Positions 33,684-42,187 of a stretch of DNA of 64,000 nucleotides are shown here, one piece after another. The stretch is taken from NCBI GenBank assembly GCA_963715025.1, contig CAVQQQ010000010.1, positions 124,001-188,000 of the forward strand, read 5' to 3'. The notes under the pieces are model-generated. The model was not told the origin of the DNA, did no database searches, and was given only the letters and a program-made list of their open reading frames with translations. Position numbers and translations under genes: made by a program. Within the stretch, counting starts at the first letter, position 1. Each line of letters starts with the position of its first letter. Source of the DNA: DASSJT01 sp963715025. GTDB taxonomy: Bacteria; Actinomycetota; Actinomycetes; Actinomycetales; Dermatophilaceae.

Positions 33684-34439
33684 ATGTCCGACGACAACCC
33701 GCCAGCAGCACCGCCGCCCCCACCCCATGAGGAGGGGGACGACAGCGGTCCTCCTGCCCCACGGAGCCCCGGCACCCCGGGCGGAGGTGGGTACAGCCCT
33801 CCGCCCCCGCCGCCCGGCGACTACGGCCAGTCCTCGCCGCCCGGCGGCTACGGCCAGCCCCCCGGCGGATACAGCCCTCCGCCGCCCGCCGGCTATGGTG
33901 CCCCACCTCCTCCGGGCCCCTATGGCGCTCCGCCAGCTGCTGCAGGCTACGGCGCTGCACCGCCCTACGCTGGGCAGCCCGCGCCCGGGGTTCCGCTCGG
34001 CTCCTGGATCCAGCGCGTCGCCGGCTACATCATCGACTACCTCGTGCCGCTCCCCGGGGCGATCATCGCGGCCATCGCAATCGTGGCTGGGACGAGCACG
34101 GCCGATCCCGAGACTGGCACGACCAGTCTGAGTGGTGCGGCCCTGGCGGTCGCCATCGTCGGCTGGCTCATCGCCCTAGTGCTGGGTGCCTGGAATCGCT
34201 GGTTCCGCGCTGGTCGCACCGGGCAGAGTCTCGGTAAGCAGGTCATGGGCCTGAAGCTCGTCTCCGAGCGCACCGGGCAGCCGATCGGTGCCGGCATGGC
34301 CTTTGTTCGCGACCTGGCCCACGTCGTCGACAGCATCATCTGCTACATCGGCTGGCTCTTCCCCCTCTGGGACGTCAAGCGCCAGACCATCGCCGACAAG
34401 CTGGTGGGGACCCTGGTCTACGACATCGGCATGCAGTAG
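33684..34439 (+). CDS. RDD-family membrane protein with proline/glycine-rich N-terminus
   Basis: 251 residues. Residues 1-100 are a disordered run of Pro, Gly and Tyr (repeats such as GGYGQPP and YSPPPP). The RDD domain follows: WIQRVAGYIIDYLVPLPGAI has the Arg and Asp of RDD, then three to four membrane helices with GRTGQSLGKQVMGLKLV and the final WDVKRQTIADKLVGTLVY. GAGAGGGGA precedes ATG 33684. RDD proteins are thought to be involved in ion or solute transport or envelope stress; the exact role is unknown. The gap 33490-33683 has only an 11-bp tandem repeat near its start. Confidence 0.87.
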   Translation: MSDDNPPAAPPPPPHEEGDDSGPPAPRSPGTPGGGGYSPPPPPPGDYGQSSPPGGYGQPPGGYSPPPPAGYGAPPPPGPYGAPPAAAGYGAAPPYAGQPAPGVPLGSWIQRVAGYIIDYLVPLPGAIIAAIAIVAGTSTADPETGTTSLSGAALAVAIVGWLIALVLGAWNRWFRAGRTGQSLGKQVMGLKLVSERTGQPIGAGMAFVRDLAHVVDSIICYIGWLFPLWDVKRQTIADKLVGTLVYDIGMQ

Positions 34440-34513
34440 ACACCGGCAAGCACTGCACATCGGCAAGCAGCAGAGGGCACGTGCCGGGTCCGGCCGCCAG
34501 GACCGGACCCGAG

Positions 34514-34555
34514 CCGATCAGGGTATGCCGGGGCGCCCGGCATACCCCTGATCGG
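34514..34555. terminator. Long bidirectional terminator hairpin between convergent genes
   Basis: 34514-34532 and 34536-34555 are complementary over 19 bp with one bulged base and a 3-nt loop. The stem contains GGTATGCC and its complement GGCATACC. It sits between the RDD gene stop and the stop of the next, convergent gene and can act in both directions. Confidence 0.85.
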
Positions 34556-34557
34556 CG

Positions 34558-35193
34558 CTAATAGCGCCGGAGGGACCGCGCCCGGTAGAACTCCGAGGAC
34601 TCGCGGCGGTAGAGCAGGGCGATGATGTAGGCGCCCAAGAGCACCTCCGCCAAGGACAGCAGGCGGGACGCCGAAGGGGTCGTCTGGACGAGGCTGCCCA
34701 GCGCTGAGAGCAGGCTGAAGGCGAACAGGACGGTTGCGACGATGCGTGCCCACGGCGCGCCCCTGCCGTTGGCCCAGGCCATCCAGATCCAGAGGGCGGC
34801 GCCGAGGAGCCCGGTGACCACGGCAGAGACCAAGGCCACGTTGATCAGCAGGTCGATGTCGCCGGCCGACAGCGAGGTGCCCTGCTTCGAGACCTGCTCG
34901 TTGATGAGGTCGCGGATGCTGTCCCGCATGAACAGGGCGAGGAAGCCGCTGACAACGCTGAGTACCGCCCCGACCCGCATGAGCATCACGGCCTGGGTGA
35001 TGGCCGCTGGCCGTACCGGCGGCACGGGCGCCTCGCCGGGGCCGGATGGCATCCCGCCCGGCATCGGCGGCATCCCGCCGGACATGGGCGGCATCCCGCC
35101 GGCCATGGGCGGCCTTCCCTCGGGCGTGGGCGGCCGGTCCTGCCCCTGAGGACCCTCAGGGGGAGGCGGCGGTGCGCTGCCGAAATCTGACAT
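34558..35193 (-). CDS. Actinobacterial membrane protein with Pro/Met/Gly-rich N-terminus, function unknown
   Basis: 211 residues. The N-terminus has tandem GGMPPM repeats (four copies) and Pro-rich sequence. The C-terminal 145 residues hold four hydrophobic helices (AVMLMRVGAVLSVVSGFLAL, INVALVSAVVTGLLGAALWI, RIVATVLFAFSLLSALG and LLSLAEVLLGAYIIALLY). The layout resembles small four-helix membrane proteins common in Streptomyces and relatives, often annotated only as hypothetical. It is convergent with the RDD gene, which also has a Pro/Gly-rich N-terminus. No enzymatic motif. Confidence 0.75.
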   Translation of the reverse strand: MSDFGSAPPPPPEGPQGQDRPPTPEGRPPMAGGMPPMSGGMPPMPGGMPSGPGEAPVPPVRPAAITQAVMLMRVGAVLSVVSGFLALFMRDSIRDLINEQVSKQGTSLSAGDIDLLINVALVSAVVTGLLGAALWIWMAWANGRGAPWARIVATVLFAFSLLSALGSLVQTTPSASRLLSLAEVLLGAYIIALLYRRESSEFYRARSLRRY

Positions 35194-35268
35194 CGTGCAT
35201 CCCTCCCGGAACGACCGCGGGGTGCGATCGATGCCACCCTATGCCAGCAAGCCGCGGGAGCGGCGGCG

Positions 35269-36240
35269 TCAACGGGCCCGACGCCGGGCGATCTCGTAGA
35301 GCGCGACGCCCGTGGCGACTCCGGCGTTGAGGGACTCGACCGTGCCGGACATCGGGATGGACACGACCTGGTCGCAGGTCTCCCGCACCAGTCGCGACAA
35401 GCCCTTGCCCTCCGAGCCGACCACCAACACGAGCGGCTCCGACGCCAGCTCCAGCTCGTGGAGAGTGACGTCGCCGTCCATGTCGAGGCCGAGCACGAAG
35501 AAGCCCGCCTTGCGGAACTCTTCGAGGGCCCGGGTGAGGTTACCCGCGAGGGCGACGGGCACGCGGGCTGCGGCGCCGGCCGAGGTCTTCCAGGCGCTGG
35601 CGGTCATGCCGACCGATCGGCGCTCTGGCACCACCACGCCGTGCCCACCGAACGCTGCCACGGAGCGGATGATCGCGCCCAGGTTGCGGGGGTCGGTGAT
35701 GCCGTCGAGCGCGACCACCAGCGGGGTCCCGGGCGCCTCGGGGTCAATCAGGTCGGACGGGTGGAGGTAGTCGTACGGCGGCACCTGGAGCGCCAGCCCC
35801 TGGTGGACCGCGCCGTCGGTGAGCCGGTCGAGCTCGCCCCGGGGCGTCTCGAGAACCGGAATGCCGCGCTCGGTGGCGACCTTGAGTGCCTCGCGGACTC
35901 GGTCGTCGGCGTCGATCCGGCCGGCGACGTACATCGTGGTCACCGGGACGTGCGCCCGGAGAGCCTCGACCACGGCGTTGCGCCCGGCAACGATCTCGCT
36001 GGAGTTCTTCGCCCGCCGGGGTCCGGCCGGACGCGCCTGACCGCCCCGGCCCGGACTCGCGCCGCCCCCGCGCTTGGCCGTGGCCTTGGCCATCTTGTGC
36101 GCCTTGTGGGCCGGCCGATCGGCCGCCTTGGGCGTGGGGCCCTTGCCCTCCAGACCGCGGCGGCGCTGACCGCCCGACCCGATGGTGGGAGCCTTCTTGG
36201 ACTTGCGGACTGCACCGCGCCGTTGCGAACTGCCGGGCAT
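35269..36240 (-). CDS. rlmB: 23S rRNA (guanosine-2'-O-)-methyltransferase
   Basis: 323 residues. A basic, disordered N-terminal tail of about 80 residues (Lys/Arg/Gly-rich) precedes the SpoU substrate-binding domain (EIVAGRNAVVEALRAHVPVT) and the trefoil-knot methyltransferase with its three motifs: LDGITDPRNLGAIIRSV, VLVVGSEGKGLSRLV and IPMSGTVESLNAGVATGVAL. It methylates the ribose of a guanosine in domain V of 23S rRNA. ATG 36240 starts one base after the cysS stop, so the pair is co-transcribed, a standard actinobacterial arrangement. The tail is longer than in E. coli RlmB. Confidence 0.92.
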   Translation of the reverse strand: MPGSSQRRGAVRKSKKAPTIGSGGQRRRGLEGKGPTPKAADRPAHKAHKMAKATAKRGGGASPGRGGQARPAGPRRAKNSSEIVAGRNAVVEALRAHVPVTTMYVAGRIDADDRVREALKVATERGIPVLETPRGELDRLTDGAVHQGLALQVPPYDYLHPSDLIDPEAPGTPLVVALDGITDPRNLGAIIRSVAAFGGHGVVVPERRSVGMTASAWKTSAGAAARVPVALAGNLTRALEEFRKAGFFVLGLDMDGDVTLHELELASEPLVLVVGSEGKGLSRLVRETCDQVVSIPMSGTVESLNAGVATGVALYEIARRRAR

Positions 36241-36241
36241 A

Positions 36242-37726
36242 TCAGGAACCGCCTCCGGGGTGGGCATGGTGGGCGCCTTTGCCGCCGGACGCCTTCGCAC
36301 CGGTTTTGGCAAGGCTCCAGCGGGCACCAGCGGGGGTGTCCTCGATGACCACGCCGGCCACCGTGAGGTCCTTGCGGATGGCGTCGGCGGTGACGAAGTC
36401 ACGAGCCTCGCGCGCGGCGGCCCGCGCCGCGACGCGTGCCCTCACCAGGGCATCGAGGGCTGCCAGTGCCTCGGCGTGCTGACCGTTCTGGCCCCCCGCC
36501 CAGTGCGGGTTCAGCGGGTTCACACCCAGCACCTCGGTCATCGCGACGACCAGGCGCGCGGCCTCGGTGGCGGCCTCCTGGTCGCCTTCGTCGAGAGCGG
36601 TGTTGCCCTGCCGGACGGTGTCGTGGATGACGGCGAGGGCTCCAGAGACCCCGAGGTCGTCATCCATCGACGCGGCGAACTCGGCTGGCAGCGCCTCCGC
36701 GCCGGTGGGCACGGCGGTGGCCTCCTCGGGCAGGGCCCGGCGGAGGAAGCCCTCGATGCGGTCCATGGTCGCCTCGGCCTCCTCGAGCGAGCCTTCGTGA
36801 TATTCGATCGTGGACCGGTAGTGGGCCGCGGTGAGGTAGTAGCGGACGGCGAGCGGTCGCGCCAGACGTGTGATCTCGGCTACCACGAGCGAGTTGTCCA
36901 GGGACTTGCTCATCTTTTCCCCGCCCATGGTGACCCAGGCGTTGTGGAGCCAGAAGTTGGCAAAGTCGAGGCCGGCGGCGCGCGACTGCGCCTGTTCGTT
37001 CTCGTGGTGGGGGAACCGCAGGTCGACGCCGCCACCATGGATGTCGAAGGCATCCCCGAGGTACTTGCGGGCCATCGCCGAGCATTCCAGGTGCCACCCC
37101 GGCCGACCCCGGCCGAACGGTGTCGGCCACGACGCGGTGTGCGGCTCCTCGGGCTTGCGGCCCTTCCAGAGGGCGAAGTCGCGGGGATCGCGCTTCCCGC
37201 GGGGGTCGGCGTCCTCGGCTGCGGCCATGTCGTCGACCCGCTGGTGGGTCAGCTCGCCGTAGGCCGGCCAGGACCGCACGTCGAAGTAGACGTCGCCGCT
37301 GCCATCCTCGGCCTGGTAGGCGTGCCCCTTCTCGACCAGCACCTCCATGAGCTCGATCATCTCGGGGATGTGGCCGGTGGCGCGCGGCTCGTAGGTCGGA
37401 GCCAGCACGCCAAGGAGCTCGAGCGCCCGCGCCGTCTCGACTTCGTTGCGGTAGGACAGCGCATACCAGGGCTCCCCGGCGGCAGCCGACTTGCGCAGGA
37501 TCTTGTCGTCGATGTCTGTGACGTTGCGGACCAGCTCCACTTCAAGGCCGTGGCCGGTCTCGAGCCACCGCCGCAACACGTCGAAGGCAACGGCGAAGCG
37601 GACGTGGCCGATGTGCGGCGGCGACTGGGTGGTGAGCCCACAGATGTAGATGCCCACCCTGCCGGGCTGGAGAGGGGTGAAGTCGCGCAGCTCAGCCGCC
37701 GCGGTGTCGAACAGTCGAAGGCTCAC
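36242..37726 (-). CDS. cysS: Cysteinyl-tRNA synthetase
   Basis: 494 residues, class I synthetase charging tRNA-Cys. The N-terminal zinc/active-site Cys is in YICGLTTQSPPHIGHVR, where HIGH is complete; KMSKS appears in GGEKMSKSLDNS; further Zn ligands lie in WHLECSAM and in the HHE of FPHHENE. The DALR-type and C-terminal parts (AREARDFVTADAIRKDL) are normal. The start is GTG 37726 (MSLRLFDTAA), which gives the family N-terminus; the longer frame to 37849 is not supported. Followed directly by rlmB. It is the protein-synthesis enzyme rather than MshC, since it has full length and the tRNA-binding end. Confidence 0.93.
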   Translation of the reverse strand: MSLRLFDTAAAELRDFTPLQPGRVGIYICGLTTQSPPHIGHVRFAVAFDVLRRWLETGHGLEVELVRNVTDIDDKILRKSAAAGEPWYALSYRNEVETARALELLGVLAPTYEPRATGHIPEMIELMEVLVEKGHAYQAEDGSGDVYFDVRSWPAYGELTHQRVDDMAAAEDADPRGKRDPRDFALWKGRKPEEPHTASWPTPFGRGRPGWHLECSAMARKYLGDAFDIHGGGVDLRFPHHENEQAQSRAAGLDFANFWLHNAWVTMGGEKMSKSLDNSLVVAEITRLARPLAVRYYLTAAHYRSTIEYHEGSLEEAEATMDRIEGFLRRALPEEATAVPTGAEALPAEFAASMDDDLGVSGALAVIHDTVRQGNTALDEGDQEAATEAARLVVAMTEVLGVNPLNPHWAGGQNGQHAEALAALDALVRARVAARAAAREARDFVTADAIRKDLTVAGVVIEDTPAGARWSLAKTGAKASGGKGAHHAHPGGGS

Positions 37727-37987
37727 CCGGGCGAGTTTATCGGCGCCGGCGGCAGCGCTGCGCCAGCCGGTTTGGCCGGGAGCGCCCTCACGAACACCAC
37801 GGCGACCACGGCGACCACGGGAGCGGACTCGATCCGAGCCTGGGGACACGCCGACGCACGTCCCTGAACGCAGGAAATGGCCTGAGTGGGGAATCTCCCA
37901 TTGTCACAGCGCCGAACCTTTGGTCGACTGGCCTTTGGTGGGTCTCGCCCATCCGGGGCCGGATCCGCTGCGGACCGGAGGTTACCT

Positions 37988-38401
37988 ATGAGCAGTGAAA
38001 CGCGGTCGATCACCGACGAAGCCGAACTCGCGGGGCCTGATGCGGGGGTGCACGCCAGCATCTCCGTTCCAGCGCCCCCAGCGCGGGTCTGGCAGCACCT
38101 GATCAGCCAGCCCGGCACCGAGGCCCTGCTGGGGGACGGTGTCCGCCTTGGCGGCAAGGGCGAGTCCTGGCACGCCTCGGACGGATCGTATGGCGTGGTC
38201 CGCAGTTATCACCCGACCGAGCAGCTTCGCGTCACCTGGCATCCCCAGGAGGACGGACCAGTGAGCATGCTCGACCTCCATCTACTTCCCCAGGGCGACG
38301 CCACGCGCGTCGACCTGGTCCACCAGGGTCAGGGCGCCACGGTCAGCCAACGCCATTGGCAGGAAGCCCTCGACCGCGTCGCGACCACCCTTCCCGACTG
38401 A
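37988..38401 (+). CDS. SRPBCC/AHSA1-type START-like protein
   Basis: 137 residues. HASISVPAPPARVWQHLISQ is the typical first strand and helices of SRPBCC ligand-binding proteins, and the end VSQRHWQEALDRVATTL is the long C-terminal helix. The ligand is unknown; members bind lipids, polyketides or act as Aha1-like factors. GGAGG precedes ATG 37988. It stands alone; 37727-37987 is a divergent promoter region with cysS and holds nothing else clear. Confidence 0.82.
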   Translation: MSSETRSITDEAELAGPDAGVHASISVPAPPARVWQHLISQPGTEALLGDGVRLGGKGESWHASDGSYGVVRSYHPTEQLRVTWHPQEDGPVSMLDLHLLPQGDATRVDLVHQGQGATVSQRHWQEALDRVATTLPD

Positions 38402-38434
38402 CGGCTTCTGCGCGGCTACTCTCCCGGCCATCCC

Positions 38435-38465
38435 GTATGCCGCGCGGCTGGCCCCCACGGCATAC
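38435..38465 (+). terminator. Short hairpin built from GTATGCCG/CGGCATAC
   Basis: GTATGCCG (38435-38442) and CGGCATAC (38458-38465) give an 8-bp stem with a 15-nt loop, 33 bp after the SRPBCC gene. Weak on its own but it uses the same octamer as two strong terminators in this window. Confidence 0.4.
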
Positions 38466-38604
38466 CCCGACTTTCCGCGGCCGGTCGACTGGCGGCACCT
38501 GTTCACCGCGCCCATGATGTTTTGTCATGGGTGCAGCGTCGGATCCTCAGTGGACTGTCGAGTGGCCGCCTGCTCCGGCGCGCCCCGGACGACAGGAGGA
38601 AATC

Positions 38605-40230
38605 GTGAACCGATGGCGGATCAGGGTGGCAGGAGTCAGCGTGGTCGGGGTGGCCGCGGCGCTGCTGATCGCAGCCGCGCCCGCGACCGCCGACAGCGGT
38701 CAGGCTCTGGGGCAGGACAAAGATGCCGGGCCGCTGCCCGGGGGATACCAGAACCTCGTGGTCATCTACGAGGAGAACCACTCCTTCGACAACCTCTACG
38801 GCTCATGGGGGAAGGTCGGCAGCGACCGTGTCGACGGCATCCAGTCCGTGCCCCAGGTGGCCCAGGACGGCACCACGTACAACTGCCTGCTCCAGGACGA
38901 CGTCAACCTGACCTCCCCGTCGCCGCTGGCGACGACCTGCACGGACCCGGCGCACGGCATACCGGCAAGTGCCTTTGACAACCACGTGTTCACGATCGAC
39001 GACTACATCCAGCCGGACGACACGACCTGCCCGAAGCCCGAAGGCGCCCGCTCCGTCAACGACAACGGCTTCCTCAATGGCACCGGCCTCCCGGGCGGCT
39101 GCACCCGCGACCTGGTCCACCGCTTCTACCAGGAGAAGTACCAGATCGACGGTGGCAAGCAGGACCGTTACGTCACCGGGTCCGATGCCGTGGGCCTCGC
39201 CATGGGCGTCTACCGCACCCAGGACCTGCCGATCTACCGCTACCTGCACGGCAAGGGGGCGCCCAACTACGTCGTGGCCGACCGGTTCTTCCAGGGTGCG
39301 AACGGCGGGTCGTTCCTCAACCACCAGTGGCTGATCGCGGCGCGGGCACCGCTCGACACCTCCGGCGGCGCCCTCGGAGCGGCCAACTCCAAGCTCGACG
39401 ACAACGGGATGCCGACCTCGTACCTGCTCTACACGGCCACCAAGCCGGCTACGGACCTCAGGGACGGCCAGCTCACGGTCGCGTGTCCCGGCGGGGGCAA
39501 CAACGTGGCGACGGCCTGCGGCAACTTCGCGGTCAACACGGTGCAGCCGTCCTCGGCGCCCTTCGGGGGCGGGGCCAAGATCCCGCTCATCGACGACGCC
39601 GTCTACCCGAACATCGGCGACCGCATGACCGCCAAGGGCGTCACCTGGAACTGGTACTCGGGCGGCTGGGATGCAGCCGAGGCGGGCCACCCAGGGAGCA
39701 CGTTCCAGTTCCACCACCAGCCGTTCAACTACTTCGCGGACTACGCGCCGGGCAAGCCGGGCCGCGCCCACCTGCAGGACGAGAAGAACTTCTTCTCGGC
39801 CGCGGCGGCGGGCACGCTGCCGCAGGTGAGCTTCGTCAAGCCGTACGGCATCGAGAACGAGCACCCCGGCTATGCCAGCGAGCCCAACGGCAGCGATCAC
39901 CTGGTCGACCTGCTCCAGGCCATCACCTCCGGCCCGCAGGCCAGGCAGACCCTGGTCGTGGTGACCTACGACGAGTTCGGCGGGCAGTTCGACCACGTGG
40001 CACCGCCACAGAGCGACGCCTGGGGCCCCGGCACCCGGATCCCCGCGCTCGTGCTCTCGGCCGGCATGGCGCACTCAGGTGTCGACAGCACCACCTACGA
40101 CACCACGTCGATCATGGCGACCATCGAGCACAGCTTCGGGCTCGCCCCTGTGGCGACTCGCGACGCGGCGGTCAACGACCTCACGAACGCCGTCGAGGTC
40201 GGCGGCCGCCACTGGGACGCCCGTCCCTAG
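38605..40230 (+). CDS. Secreted phosphoesterase, phospholipase C / acid phosphatase family
   Basis: 541 residues. A signal peptide (GVSVVGVAAALLIAAAPATA) leads a mature enzyme starting with NLVVIYEENHSFDNLYG, whose Glu-Asn and Ser/Asp are the metal/nucleophile site of the PF04185 family. FQGANGGSFLNHQWLIAA and TYDEFGGQFDHVAPP supply further metal ligands. Known members hydrolyse phosphatidylcholine or phosphomonoesters outside the cell. The start is GTG 38605 with AGGAGG six bases upstream; a longer frame lacks a signal. Four Cys suggest disulfides. Chance of phosphate control is reasonable given the SenX3/RegX3 genes 3 kb away, but I see no PHO box in front. Confidence 0.88.
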   Translation: MNRWRIRVAGVSVVGVAAALLIAAAPATADSGQALGQDKDAGPLPGGYQNLVVIYEENHSFDNLYGSWGKVGSDRVDGIQSVPQVAQDGTTYNCLLQDDVNLTSPSPLATTCTDPAHGIPASAFDNHVFTIDDYIQPDDTTCPKPEGARSVNDNGFLNGTGLPGGCTRDLVHRFYQEKYQIDGGKQDRYVTGSDAVGLAMGVYRTQDLPIYRYLHGKGAPNYVVADRFFQGANGGSFLNHQWLIAARAPLDTSGGALGAANSKLDDNGMPTSYLLYTATKPATDLRDGQLTVACPGGGNNVATACGNFAVNTVQPSSAPFGGGAKIPLIDDAVYPNIGDRMTAKGVTWNWYSGGWDAAEAGHPGSTFQFHHQPFNYFADYAPGKPGRAHLQDEKNFFSAAAAGTLPQVSFVKPYGIENEHPGYASEPNGSDHLVDLLQAITSGPQARQTLVVVTYDEFGGQFDHVAPPQSDAWGPGTRIPALVLSAGMAHSGVDSTTYDTTSIMATIEHSFGLAPVATRDAAVNDLTNAVEVGGRHWDARP

Positions 40231-40248
40231 CGTTCCCCGCAACAACCA

Positions 40249-40291
40249 CAGCCCGATGCCCACGGCCCACAGGTCCGTGGGCATCGGGCTG
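40249..40291. terminator. Perfect 17-bp terminator hairpin
   Basis: 40249-40265 and 40275-40291 are exact complements with a 9-nt loop. It lies between the stop of the phosphoesterase gene and the stop of ispF, so it probably serves both. Confidence 0.85.
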
Positions 40292-40329
40292 CCCACTGCC
40301 ACAGGTGCACACCGGGGTTGCCGGGTGGC

Positions 40330-40839
40330 TCAGTGCCTGGCGAACACCAGCGCCGTCGCGATGGCCGCGATTCCCTCGCCCCGTCCGGTGAGGCCCAGTC
40401 CGTCGGTGGTCGTGCCGCTCACCGACACCGGCGCGCCCGCTGCGGCGGAGAGCGCCGCCTGGGCCTCGCCACGGCGGGTGCCGACCTTGGGCCGGTTGCC
40501 GATCACCTGCACGGCCACGTTTCCGACCTCGTAGCCCGCCTCGCGCACCAGCCGCGCGGCCTCGGCGAGCAGCGCCACCCCCGAGGCTCCGGCCCACTCG
40601 GGCCGCGACGTGCCGAAGTGGGCGCCGAGGTCGCCGATCCCGGCCGCGGAGAAGAGCGCATCGCAGCATGCGTGCGCAGCGACATCGGCGTCGGAGTGAC
40701 CCGCGAGGCCGAGCTCCCCCGGCCACTCGAGTCCGGCGATCCAGAGCGCGCGCTCGGTGCCCTCCGGCGCAAAGGCGTGGACGTCCACGCCGACTCCAGT
40801 CCGGGGCATCAGCATCGGCATCGGCATCGGCATCGGCAT
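40330..40839 (-). CDS. ispF: 2-C-methyl-D-erythritol 2,4-cyclodiphosphate synthase
   Basis: 169 residues. The zinc-binding DVHAF, the GHSDADVAAHACCDALFSAA helix and IGDLGAHF are complete, as is the end TTTDGLGLTGRGEGIAAIA. It makes the cyclodiphosphate in the MEP isoprenoid route. The N-terminus is unusual: six in-frame ATG codons alternate mainly with CCG through a hexanucleotide repeat. ATG 40839 is chosen because GAGGAAG, inside the end of ispD, lies 9 bases before it; the family core would already be complete from ATG 40809. Separated from ispD by a few bases, so co-transcribed with carD-ispD. Confidence 0.92.
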   Translation of the reverse strand: MPMPMPMPMLMPRTGVGVDVHAFAPEGTERALWIAGLEWPGELGLAGHSDADVAAHACCDALFSAAGIGDLGAHFGTSRPEWAGASGVALLAEAARLVREAGYEVGNVAVQVIGNRPKVGTRRGEAQAALSAAAGAPVSVSGTTTDGLGLTGRGEGIAAIATALVFARH

Positions 40840-40840
40840 C
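40805..40840. repeat. Hexanucleotide microsatellite at the ispF start
   Basis: Six GGCATC-type units in a row (second unit AGCATC), encoding Met-Pro dipeptides on the minus strand. It starts three bases after the ispD stop. Change by one unit keeps the ispF frame and the distance of the first ATG from its ribosome site. Confidence 0.85.
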
Positions 40841-40843
40841 GGC

Positions 40844-41512
40844 TCAGGCTTCCTCGCGCAAGGTGAGCTCAGCAACTCGCAGGTCGTGCGGCGTCGTGAT
40901 CTTCGCGGCGCGGCTGTCGCCTTCGACCACGGTCACGGGGACACCGAGCAGCTCGACGAGGGCCGCGTCGTCGGTGGCCTTAACGCCCGAGGCATGCGCT
41001 CGCATCAGGGTCGACCGGTCGAAGCCCTGCGGTGTCTGCACCGCCCGCAGGGAGGAACGATCTGGGGTGCTCAGCACTTTGCCGGCCGCATCGGTCACCT
41101 TGATGGTGTCCACAACGGGTATGCCAGGCACGACCGCGGGTGCCCCCGCCCGGACCGCGTCGATCACCCGCGCGAACACGGTGCCCGGAGTGAGGCAGCG
41201 GGCGGCGTCGTGGACCAGCACGACGTCACAGCTCTCGTCCAGCGCGGCCAGCCCGGCCGCCACGGAATCGGTGCGCTCGGCGCCCCCGGCTACGACGTGA
41301 ACCCGGGGCTCACCGGCATACCGCTCCTGGAGCGTCGACACCAACGCAGCCGGGGCGACCACGACGACCTGCGTGACCGCAGGTACGTCGTGGACACCCC
41401 GGATGGCATGGGTGAGTATCGGCTCGCCGGCGAGCTCGACCAGCGCCTTGGGCACCGACGCTCCGAGCCGCGTGCCGCTGCCGGCTGCGACCAGGATGAC
41501 GCTGGTGGTCAG
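40844..41512 (-). CDS. ispD: 2-C-methyl-D-erythritol 4-phosphate cytidylyltransferase
   Basis: 222 residues. The nucleotidyltransferase N-terminus TTSVILVAAGSGTRLGASVP with the catalytic Arg/Lys, then VLVHDAARCLTP and VPVVDTIK and the ending ATDDAALVELLG are all IspD motifs. The frame has no ATG, GTG or TTG near this N-terminus; the codon in the right place is CTG at 41512, whose last two bases are the first two of the carD stop (CTGA). GAGGT lies about 10 bases upstream. So I annotate a CTG start with coupling to carD. The nearest canonical upstream start (41659) would add 49 out-of-family residues read across carD. Confidence 0.9.
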   Translation of the reverse strand: MTTSVILVAAGSGTRLGASVPKALVELAGEPILTHAIRGVHDVPAVTQVVVVAPAALVSTLQERYAGEPRVHVVAGGAERTDSVAAGLAALDESCDVVLVHDAARCLTPGTVFARVIDAVRAGAPAVVPGIPVVDTIKVTDAAGKVLSTPDRSSLRAVQTPQGFDRSTLMRAHASGVKATDDAALVELLGVPVTVVEGDSRAAKITTPHDLRVAELTLREEA

Positions 41513-41991
41513 GAGGCGAGGACCTCGTCGAGGATGGCCTCGGCCTTGTCCTCGTTGGTCTTCTCCGCCAGGGCCAGCTCGGATACCAGGATCTGGCGGG
41601 CCTTGGCGAGCATGCGCTTCTCGCCGGCCGACAGACCGCGGTCCTTGTCGCGGCGCCACAGGTCGCGGACAACCTCGGCGACCTTGATGACGTCACCAGA
41701 CGCGAGCTTCTCGAGGTTTGCCTTGTAGCGGCGCGACCAGTTGGTCGGCTCCTCGGCAACGGGGGCGCGCAGCACTTCGAAGACCTTGTCCAGGCCCTCT
41801 TGGCCGACGACGTCGCGAACACCGACGAGATCGCAGTTCTCGGCGGGAACCTCGATGGTGAGGTCTCCCTGGGCGACCTTGAGCTTGAGGTACTGCTTGT
41901 CCTCGCCCTTGATCGTGCGGATCTTGATTTCTTCGATCAGTGCCGCCCCGTGGTGGGGGTACACGACCGTTTCGCCGACCTTGAAAACCAT
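41509..41991 (-). CDS. carD: CarD-type RNA polymerase-binding transcription regulator
   Basis: 160 residues. FKVGETVVYPHHGAALIEEI starts the Tudor-like RNAP-interaction domain that binds the beta subunit. The C-terminal helical domain (NWSRRYKANLEKLASGDVIK, VVRDLWRRDKDRGLSAGEKR, and the conserved Trp in DLWRR) contacts the upstream edge of the -10 bubble and stabilises open complexes, mainly at rRNA promoters. ATG 41991 follows GGGGAAAA. The carD-ispD-ispF order is conserved in actinobacteria. Confidence 0.95.
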   Translation of the reverse strand: MVFKVGETVVYPHHGAALIEEIKIRTIKGEDKQYLKLKVAQGDLTIEVPAENCDLVGVRDVVGQEGLDKVFEVLRAPVAEEPTNWSRRYKANLEKLASGDVIKVAEVVRDLWRRDKDRGLSAGEKRMLAKARQILVSELALAEKTNEDKAEAILDEVLAS

Positions 41992-42187
41992 GTGCTGTTT
42001 TCCCCTTTCGCGACGTCCAGAATAACACGCCACGACGACGAAGAGGAACTCAGCACGCTGCATTTGTGCAGGTCAGAGCCTCAAACGCGTTGAAATCGCG
42101 CCCGATTCGGTCTTGACAGGAAGGTTGTGGCGTGCATCTTGCGCGGGTGCGCACGGACGCGAACCCCGGGCCGGTAGGCTGTCCGCC

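Noticed and set aside
36242..37849. The cysteinyl-tRNA synthetase gene read as mshC
   Set aside because: Length of 494 residues and the complete tRNA-synthetase C-terminus argue for cysS; MshC is shorter.
38803..40074. A 423-codon minus-strand frame inside the secreted phosphoesterase
   Set aside because: Antisense shadow of a gene with clear signal peptide, ribosome site and catalytic motifs.
42112..42145. TTGACA at about 42112 as a -35 box for the lipoprotein gene
   Set aside because: No acceptable -10 hexamer at 16-19 bp; not supported.
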